Shown one piece after another: positions 56,051 through 64,000 of a stretch of 64,000 nt of DNA. The position numbers and the translations under genes were made by a program. The stretch comes from Mauremys mutica. Its lineage: Eukaryota; Chordata; Testudines; Geoemydidae. How positions within the stretch are numbered: position 1 is the stretch's first letter; each line of letters opens with the position of its first letter. The stretch is taken from the NCBI RefSeq assembly GCF_020497125.1, contig NC_059072.1, positions 303,446,781-303,510,780 of the forward strand, given 5' to 3'. The notes under the pieces were generated by a model. The model did no database searches. It was not told the DNA's origin and saw nothing but the letters and a program-made list of their open reading frames with translations.

Positions 56051-57935
56051 TTAGCATATAGTGCGGCTCTGGATCTGTCCCAGAGAAACGTACATGAGCA
56101 TTTAGGAAAAGTTTCTGGAGATTGCAAGTGGTTTAATATATTTTTCCTCTCAAATCTTAAGCAATGAGTGATAATTATATAGTCTTGCTTAGAACAAATG
56201 CATCCTAAGCGGAAAGCTTTTTCCACTTTCAGTCTAAAACTGGAGTTTCATTTCTATGTGGGACTGGATGGCTCAGGTTCCATGTCCTATTCATTTTTCT
56301 TTCACCTCTAGGCTGCAGGTTTGAACCTGGGCTGGGATGGTAATAGTGTTACCATGTGATGAATGTGAAATATATTCAATGGCTCAAACAAAATGAGTCC
56401 TTTGTAGCAGTCCAGTTCCTAGCAGCCAGGTGTCCAAATCACAAAATCTGCATTACAGTTTGGCTGCAGGTGGCACACTTATTGGCAGAGTCAGAAAAGA
56501 GGTCACTGAATGGGAGAGATTTAACTACCTTCCAGAGCCGAGTTAAGACTCAGTAGCGTGCAGGAGCATATGATTCCACTTCCTTTGCTTTTGTACCCAG
56601 AGGAGTTTCTTTCCCCAAGTTGTCCATCTAAGATCTTTCACAAGAATTGACGTGTGTTTTATAGTAATTTTTTTAAGAGCCCCAATATGGAACAGGTCAT
56701 AGGTAGACCCACCCTGGAGTAATGATTAGTCCATTGGTATTGCTCTGTTCATAGAGCTACCCATTGGTATTGCATTGCTTTCAGAAATGCAGTGCGACGA
56801 CCTTTGTGTTGATGTCTGACTTTTTTGAGAACTTTCTGTTCCTATTTTTTCATCTAGTCTTAAAGCAGAATTTCAACTCCCCGCAAAAACAAATGGTAGT
56901 TATGGTAAATCCGCCACAGCCCATTGCAGCTAGATGTGTTCTTCTGATGCCTCATTCCTTATGCACTCAAATCTCTCCCTCTCAGATGGGAGTTTTTGGT
57001 GAATGAGGGTTGTCCCTGTAGTTATGTATTGCTAAAGCTAACAATCATGTAGAGCATAGCATTAGACTGCTGCAAACTCTCAGGCCTTCAGCTAGCCTGC
57101 AGCTCCCAACTCCATTACGTCTGTGGTGTCCTGTGAACTTTCATGTTTATTTATTCCCTTACGTGGCCTCTAACTAAGAATAAAGACGACGATGCTTTTT
57201 AGACACATCAGTTGTGATGTCAGTGTCTCAAGAAAAAATAGTTTCTTCCCATAACAAGACATCAAGTGGTTTCAAACATGCCCTGGCAGCAAGAAAGAAA
57301 GAGCAGGGTCAAAGCGCAGGGGAGGGCACCGAAGGATCCCAATCAGGGCTCCAATGTACTGGGCAGTGATGGCCAAACAGCACACATGCAGCCCCTGCCC
57401 CAGACCTCACAACAACAAAAACTCTAAGAAAAGTGACAAAAGAGTGATTTTTTAAAAAATGTAATTGAAAATAAGTCAATAAAACAAAATCAGAATGTTA
57501 CTTATTTTTAGAAAATAAAACTATGTTAAACAGCTGAACATGGGAGATGCAGAGAAGATAAATAAATATGCTGGTGATAAATGACAGAAAGTACATCCAG
57601 TTGATTGCTAAGTAAGAACATTTTGTGATCTGGAATCCAACCCTGCATTCTTTACTCATGCTAACCAATCACTGACTGAAATGGGAGTTTTGCCTGAGTG
57701 AGAACCACTGAACTGGTTTCATTATCTGAAGAGACATCGTAATAATGTGGCTTAGATGTTTATCTTTGTCATTTTTAGAGCTTGGTCAGACTTTAGTCTT
57801 CAGTAATGTACTTGCTATAGCAATGTTTGTTCTTTCAGTAGTGAATCCATTAGACAAATGCCTCCTTTTCCCACAGACATTTTCGGGGCTGTTCTTCTGG
57901 GCTATTACAATCGCATACAGCTTTTGCTGTAACCC

Positions 57936-58028
57936 TTTTAATTATTATTTGCTTTGTGGGCCCCATCCCCAGGGTGCCAGGCACTGTACAACCATGTAAC
58001 AAACAACATGGTACCTGCCCCCATTGCA
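57936..58028 (-). repeat. MIR-type SINE tail
   Basis: TTATTATTTGCTTTGTGGGC, CAGGCACTGTACAACCATG and GTACCTGCCCCCATTGC resemble the long MIR tail seen at 54.1 kb. Confidence 0.6.
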
Positions 58029-58194
58029 CATCTCTTTGCACCATGCAACCCAAAGGCCAGATTGTGCCACTGGATGAAGTACATGCATGGCTACCATTCC
58101 ATTTGCAATGTGGACCTCAGTTTTGAGAGGGTGCCATTTTGGAAAGGTTTTTTAGGGTTATTGCTGCATGAGGAAGGGAATTCCTAGCTTATGT

Positions 58195-60100
58195 AGCTAA
58201 GATTTACAGATGTTAAAGCTAGAGAAGACCACTTGGATCGTGTAGTGTGATCCCTACATTTTGCAGGACTAGTCTCCACTTAATTCCTGCAAATGTCTTA
58301 TCCACTATCCATCACCTCCATTGGTAGCCTCCATCCAATGGCTGTTACTGTTGAGAACTTTTTCTTAATGTCTAACCTGAACTTTTTTCCTTTCTTAGCT
58401 TCAGGCCATTGCTCCTTATCTACCATCTTCTGAGAATGGAATAATTCCCTTTCTTCATTTCTGTTATTACCTTGAAGGTATTTATAAACTGTGATCATGT
58501 TTTCTCCCAGCCCTCCCCTAGTCTTCTTTTTTCTAGAACATGCCCATTTAGTTCCCCCGCTCTCTCCCCGTAGGTTATAAACCCGAGCCTTGTGTCCTTG
58601 GTGTTGTGTTTGTATATACTTCCTAAATGTTGAGGATTGGAAAGAAACACAATATTTCAGGTCTGCTACATGGTCTGGCCTTATTATCTCTCTAGTGTAT
58701 ACATGTGAAGCCTATTTATGTATCTGATACCAGCAATGGTTTCTGTTCCATTTGCTTGTTTTGCAGGGGTGTTGCACTTGAACCTAATATTTCGCTTGCT
58801 GTCTTACTATCGCCCCTTGGTCTTTGGCAGACATCCTGTTTCCCAGATAGCTGTCCTCCAGTCTGTATCAGTGCCGCTTACTTCCTGTTCCTGGGTGTAT
58901 GGCTTTCGTATTTGATTTCATCTCATTGCATGCAGCCCACTCTACAAAATGATTCTTATCCTTCTGTGTAACTGGCTCATCCTGCAAGGTTGAGATTGTC
59001 AACAGTTTGAGCACGGTTGAATTTACATCTTCCTTTAGATTACTAGTTAATGTATTAAATAATCTGGGTCCTAGTATGTGCCTGTGACACCACATATAGA
59101 GAACTTGCCATTTACAATATCTTTGCTCCTCAGATCGTCAGTCAATTTCTAATCCACAATTTGGTATTTGTATCTTCTTGGTATTAGTCACTATAGTAGA
59201 ATAAAAATATACTGGTGTAAGAACAATCTTATTAAGATGAAGGTCCCAGACACCCAAAAGCTGAGGTACTATTTTCAGCTCTGCTACTGATTCACTGTCT
59301 GAACTTGGGCAACTCACTTAACCTTACTGTGCCTATGTTCACTCATCTGTATAAAGGACATAATGCTCACCACTCTGAGGCAATGTGAGGTAACATTAAT
59401 TAAGGATTGCAAAGTGCTTTGAGACCCTAGAATGAAAGTAGCCATGTGAGCATGAAGTCTTATTGTTCTCTGGTTTCCAAGGCCAGCTGAGATTCTAATG
59501 TCGTGGTACAGGATCTGTACATCACTGGGGGATGTAAGTGAATTTACCTGAACTGCAGTTGTTTGGTAAATCCGTCCATTTATTAACTAAGTCAGTAAAG
59601 AGGGCAAAGAAAGGTAATTGTGTGGAGTGATCTATTTTAACAAACCCATGCTGGTGTAGAGATGTCTTTCTCCCAAATGTTTACATTGACTCTTATTTTG
59701 AATGTTCAGAGAGTTTGCCTAGAACAACTGTCAAGCTAATTGATCAGTGCATATTCTTCTTGTTACTTCCTACTCCCTTTGCCCTTTTTACAGGCACCTC
59801 TCCTGACCTACAGCATTTACTGAAGAGACTGAGAGCTTGCAAGATTTCCTTTGCAACTTCCTTTAGGATCTTCAGAGGCATTGTGTCCATGGTTATAGAT
59901 ACTTTGCTCCATCCGGCACTCTAGCACCAACTCTTTGTTACTCTCTGCTCCTGGCATCTCCAGCAATTGTCTAATAATATCCCTGAATCCTAAAGGAGGT
60001 TGTCCCATTTTCATTATAACGAGCTGAAAACTGAGCACCCATAGTTATTTATTCCAATCAAGATAAATGAAGCTTTCCAGCTAGGTTAGAGAGCTGACTT
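58195..60100 (-). mobile_element. Old CR1-type LINE, fragmented
   Basis: Reverse orientation. 58195-58500 is the 3' UTR side (CTTTTTCTTAATGTCTAACC, GTGTAGTGTGATCCC). 58860-59190 has CR1 ORF2 antisense phrases (GTCAATTTCTAATCCACAAT, AGTATGTGCCTGTGACACC). 59630-59730 has AACAAACCCATGCTGGTGTA. Highly diverged, with a MIR inserted at about 59255-59455. No intact frame. Confidence 0.7.
59255..59455 (+). repeat. MIR SINE
   Basis: CAGCTCTGCTACTGATTCAC, TGAACTTGGGCAACTCACTT, AACCTTACTGTGCCTATG and GCAAAGTGCTTTGAGACCC appear in sense MIR order. Confidence 0.82.
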
Positions 60101-61729
60101 GTTTTCACTGGTCCTTCCCCCCTCTCTTTTTGACCCCTCACTTTTCTGATTGTATTTCTAGATTCTTTATTCCTTGCGACCAATTCTCTTCCTCCCTAGA
60201 GCTAACACAATTTCATTTTGCTGGTTTTTCTCTTTTATGCTCTTCTGTGGCTAGCTTGGACCTACTCATCTCACCCTCCTTTTCATTTCCTAGACACGCT
60301 TCCTTCAGTTTCATGTCTTCCTGTGTCCAGCTCTTCAGCCCAGATGGGTTTTTACGTTTGTCTTTCCTCTACCCTGCTGCCTGTTCCGACTGCAACTCAT
60401 TTTATTCTACCAGCTTCCTTATTTCTGCAAGATTTGCCGCATGAACATGTAGTGGAAGGTTTCTGCCTTTTAGAGTTGGGGATTGAATCCAGCAAGGTAC
60501 TGGGGATCCTCAAATCCCTTTGAAGTCCCCTGACTAGGCACACAATTGCAAATGCCACCCTTGGTCAAATGCCAACACAAAGCAGTCACACTGTCACAAT
60601 GTCAGAGCACTCAGGACCATTTTAACGCCCATGCTTCATGCCTGCTAAGCCATCCTTGTATTTTTGATACTTGAGATGCTGCTATGCAACCAATAGAACT
60701 TACTCTGCTTGTTAATAATCCTTTGGATCTGTTAGTTACTAACAGGCCTCCTTTCTGAGCACTAATGTCCATGCTGAATATTGTCTCTTTCTAGTGCCTT
60801 CCTTTCTGTCCTCCCGTCCTCCCCGTTTTTCTTACTCAGCCATACACTCACTGGCAGTTATTCTCTCAGCTCTGCTCTCCCACCATTAAGTTATTAACGT
60901 CTCAAAGTCTAGACTCCCCACTTCCTTTCTCTCTCTCTCTTTGAACTTCCTCAGCAACTCCACTGTCTTCCTGTTCCTTGCTGCACCTTGGAGTCAGATG
61001 TTATTAAACAGATTCACTCACTGGTTTACAGGCAGAGCTGGATGCTCCCTGGAGTTTGGTTTTTATAGACCCTGTTGCAAAAATAGTAGCTTTCTACAGT
61101 ACAATAGGTCAGGCAAACTGGGCCCAACAGGGTGACAGAAGCAGGTGTTTTTCACTAGTTTTGCTGCTTCATAGCCTAATCGACTTGTGATTCCATTTAG
61201 TATAATATTGCAAGAAGCTTAACTGACTGGACTGAAGGGCAAATCCCATTCGACTGAGGAATCCTGTTTATTTAAGCAAGAAAAAATAAACCTCAGAGAA
61301 GTGAATTATAAAAGCACATACAGAACAAAATACGAAACAAACAAAATCATGTATTAAAAACATCTACAAAATCAAAACCACAAACCCTACCCCAAGCAGA
61401 GTTTCCACCCAAAAGAACCGCCAGAGGCTCCATGAAATCCACTGTGGACTTTGCTATTGCTATTGATTTTCCACTGAAGGTGCTCAGATAACACAGTGAT
61501 AAGTGGCAGTAAAAAGCTCTATGATAGACAGATAAGAAAGTTCCAGGGCCAGATCCTCAGCTGTTGGAATTTGGCATCACTTCCTTGACTTACATACACC
61601 AGCAGAACATCTGTCCCCTGAAGTTGGCCATTATTTTAAGTATTACCATTAAAAAAAAAAGGGGGGGGTTGGCCTTGTGTCCAAAATGAAGGCCCAACTC
61701 TGCAAACCCTTGTAGAGGGAGTCCTTAAC

Positions 61730-62015
61730 CATGCAGTACGTCTGTAAACCGGCTGGAAACGTGCTTCCCAGGGTGGATAGATCGACATCTGCTAGTGCAG
61801 CTCAAGCTAGCACACTAAAAATAGCTGTGTGGCTGCGGTGGCAGCTTGGGCTCCTTGCCCAGCCCCTTGGGTACTTACATGGGTGGCTGGCCGGGGCCGC
61901 CTCCTGTGCTGCTGTGGCCACACTGCTATTTATAGCGTACTAGCTCAAGCAGAGCGAACGCGTGTCTGGCTAGCCCTGCTGGGAAGCACCCTCCCAGCTA
62001 CTACGTAGCCATGCC
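61730..62015. mobile_element. Palindromic MITE, related to 37.6 kb
   Basis: Arms GTGCTTCCCAGGGTGG (61758) and CTGGGAAGCACCCTCCCAG (61979) are inverted. The interior CTAGCACACTAAAAATAGC matches the 37.7-kb element. GC-rich centre. Confidence 0.65.
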
Positions 62016-62382
62016 CTCATTGACTTCAGTGGAACTTCTCAAGTGTCTGCAGGATGAGGACAGAGACTCGGCATAGATTACTGCAGCTTAGCAATCAAAG
62101 TGACACTTCCTGATTTTATGCCTTTTACCTTCTTAAGTTTTCCAAACACACACCTCAAAGCTCTAAAAGGGCAACAGATGAGGGAGCTCTATGAAAATAC
62201 ATTTCCAGGGCACGTGTCTTTTCACGGGATGTGCTCAGCATCTGCAGCTGCGTCAGCACAGCCTGACTCCTGCACTTGTGCTCATTGGTTCCAGCAGACG
62301 GATGCCATTCCAGAGCTGGGGGATTAGGAGGCAGTGATGGTACAGATGAAGAGAATTTATGTCATGTTTATATAATTAAGAA

Positions 62383-62478
62383 CTAAGGCTCGATCCTGCA
62401 GCCTTTCAACATATTTAACGTCCCATGAAATCAGTGGGAGTTTTGCTTGCATGAGGTCTGCAGAATCAAGTCCTTAGT
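62383..62478. repeat. Palindromic MITE-like hairpin
   Basis: CTAAGGCTCGATCCTGCAGC on the left and CTGCAGAATCAAGTCCTTAG on the right are inverted repeats with few mismatches. Confidence 0.7.
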
Positions 62479-62627
62479 AATACATGTATTAACTATACTA
62501 AAGAACAGGAAATACAGTTACTCAATGCTTGGGTCCTTTTCTCTGTGGAGGTATAGTACCAGTTTGTGTCATCAATTTTGATACCAATAGAGATTTCTGT
62601 TTCAACCATAATGGCACAATCGGCCTC

Positions 62628-62720
62628 ATGAGGATGGCCATACTGGGTCAGACCAAAGGTCCATCTAGCCCAGTATCCTGTCTGCCGACAGTGGCCAATG
62701 CCAGGTGCCTCATTTGCATT
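62628..62720 (-). mobile_element. CR1 LINE 3' end fragment
   Basis: AGGATGGCCATACTGGGTCA, GACCAAAGGTCCATCTAGCC and CAGTATCCTGTCTGCCGACA match the reverse of the copies at 11.4 and 49.2 kb. Confidence 0.85.
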
Positions 62721-63537
62721 TAGCCAGTTCTGGTGAACTGTCCCATTTTGAAGACTATCTTCTGATTTGAGATTTGTATCCCTAACAGCTAGTAAACAGT
62801 AGTCAACACTGCTCTTGTTTGTGGGCTGCAAACACAGGCCCCAGTCCTGTGAGTCTTTGTGGGCAGACACATGTACAGTGGGGCTCTGCATGGGTCCACT
62901 GGAACTGATCTGTTTGCAGGCTTGAAATGACAGTGCCCCATCCGGGAAAACCTCACTCCCAAAAATCATCCCATCAGCTTCCATGCAGCTCCTCACATGA
63001 GTGCATTTTTGCAGGATCGAGCCCACGGTACAGAATAATATGTGTTTAGATGGCCCAACCCTACAAATCAGCTTTAGCAATAATTAAAGTAGGCCAGATT
63101 TGTGAGAGGTTGTATTCCTGTTACTGGTCTACTACTTATAAGGAGCCGTTTTATAAACAGCCCTGTAACAAGAAGTGATTGTTCCCAAGAAAGAGACCCA
63201 CCAACTTGTTGAGTGTACGCAGCTGTGCCTGGCAGCGCTGCTGCACACACTCTAGTCGAAGGGGTCTAATCCCTCATCAGCGCCGGAGGATTTACGCATG
63301 GTACTTCCATTAGCATTCCTAGACGGTACCTGCATAATCCTTTTTGCATCAGTGGGGGGAGCAGGCTCCTACTCAAAAAAAAAAGTCCACTGATCGAAGC
63401 ACTTTCTAGATAACATCTAATCATGCATGTGAGAACATGAGCTATTCAGCTGTTTAAAGCAGCGTATCAGAGTACAGGATTGAATTTCAGGAAAGTTAAC
63501 CAGCATTTGAACAGCCTCTCTTTTTGCCTTGTTTCAG

Positions 63538-63578
63538 CTATCTTTCAGATCATTCAGAGTATAAGGATGGGCATGTGA
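63538..63578 (+). CDS. SERP2: SERP2 coding exon 3 (C-terminus)
   Basis: After the TTTCAG acceptor, CT completes codon 53 (Ala). The exon encodes IFQIIQSIRMGM and the TGA stop at 63576-63578. This is the end of the transmembrane segment and the short lumenal tail. The three exons add to 84+73+41 = 198 bases, 65 residues plus stop, the exact length expected for vertebrate SERP2. All residues agree with what I know of the family, so the gene appears intact and under strong constraint. Confidence 0.97.
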
Positions 63579-63970
63579 GGAGCTGCGTAGATTTGACATT
63601 GCCTTTATCATCCAACATGGTGGACCAGATACAATTTTAGCCTGACATAAATGTGAAGAGCTCTTATCTGAGAGTACCTGTGTGTTTCCTCTTGAATGGG
63701 GCAGACCAAATTACCTGTTGACCTGTCATATCGGTTGCGTATGTGTTTTAACTGCCACAGCAGAAAAGGACATTTTGCTTTTCTATTGACTTAATGAGTT
63801 AACCACATTGGTTAGCTGTCAGTGCTATTCAGTTGATTTATTTCTTCTTTTACCTAATGTATTTATGTGTGATCATGTGAGTGCCTGTTTATCTACTCTG
63901 TACATTATAATTGTTTTATGCTGGAACTTTGTTTTTATTACAAATAAATATTCATGTTCAACTTGACTAC
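63579..63970 (+). other. SERP2: SERP2 3' UTR
   Basis: AT-rich, continuous with exon 3. The end is set by the polyadenylation signal below; a longer form running past the window cannot be excluded. Confidence 0.7.
63943..63948 (+). terminator. SERP2: Polyadenylation signal AATAAA
   Basis: Canonical hexamer 365 bases after the stop codon, followed about 20-30 bases later by a T-rich stretch (CATTTGTTCCATTTTTTCC), the usual downstream element. Confidence 0.75.
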
Positions 63971-64000
63971 ATTTGTTCCATTTTTTCCAAACATATGGCA

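Overview
This is a vertebrate nuclear window, most likely from a turtle (Testudines, probably a hidden-necked turtle). Four things point there: a tRNA-derived SINE with a CR1-like 3' tail (15.6-15.8 kb), many CR1 LINE fragments, a near-complete DIRS-type tyrosine-recombinase retrotransposon, and Penelope-like (PLE) and hAT-type elements mixed with old MIR copies. A crocodilian is less likely but not excluded from sequence alone.

Only one host gene can be supported. SERP2 (stress-associated ER protein 2, RAMP4 family) lies on the + strand in three coding exons: 49958-50041, 55727-55799 and 63538-63578. Together they make an intact 65-residue protein. A GC/CpG-rich promoter and 5' leader precede it, and a short 3' UTR with AATAAA at 63943 follows. 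The first 49 kb upstream of SERP2 carries no exon I can recognise.

Layout. 0-3.5 kb: unique AT-rich DNA with small MITEs and MIR. 3.53-9.50 kb: DIRS element on the - strand (gag, RT-RNase H, tyrosine recombinase, internal complementary region, inverted terminal repeats). 10-15 kb: hAT-type MITEs and CR1. 15.6 kb: SINE. 20.6-21.8 kb: a MIR split by a hAT-like element that carries a minisatellite. 23.9-24.8 kb: a PLE with long inverted arms and a GIY-YIG domain. 25-29 kb: LTR-like repeats. 28.8-34.3 kb: a heavily decayed Ty3/gypsy element hit by later insertions. 39-49 kb: LTR-like, CR1 and hAT pieces. 49.4-63.97 kb: SERP2, whose introns hold a nested hAT insertion, MIR, a PLE fragment and an old CR1.

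Transposition history can be read directly from perfect or near-perfect target-site duplications: 8 bp for the hAT-like elements and 11-13 bp for the PLE insertions. I found no convincing undescribed biological system. The points most worth a second look are the DIRS element with its exactly matching internal complementary region, the recurring hAT-like elements with internal C/G-rich minisatellites (one folded into a large inverted repeat), and the chain of nested insertions.
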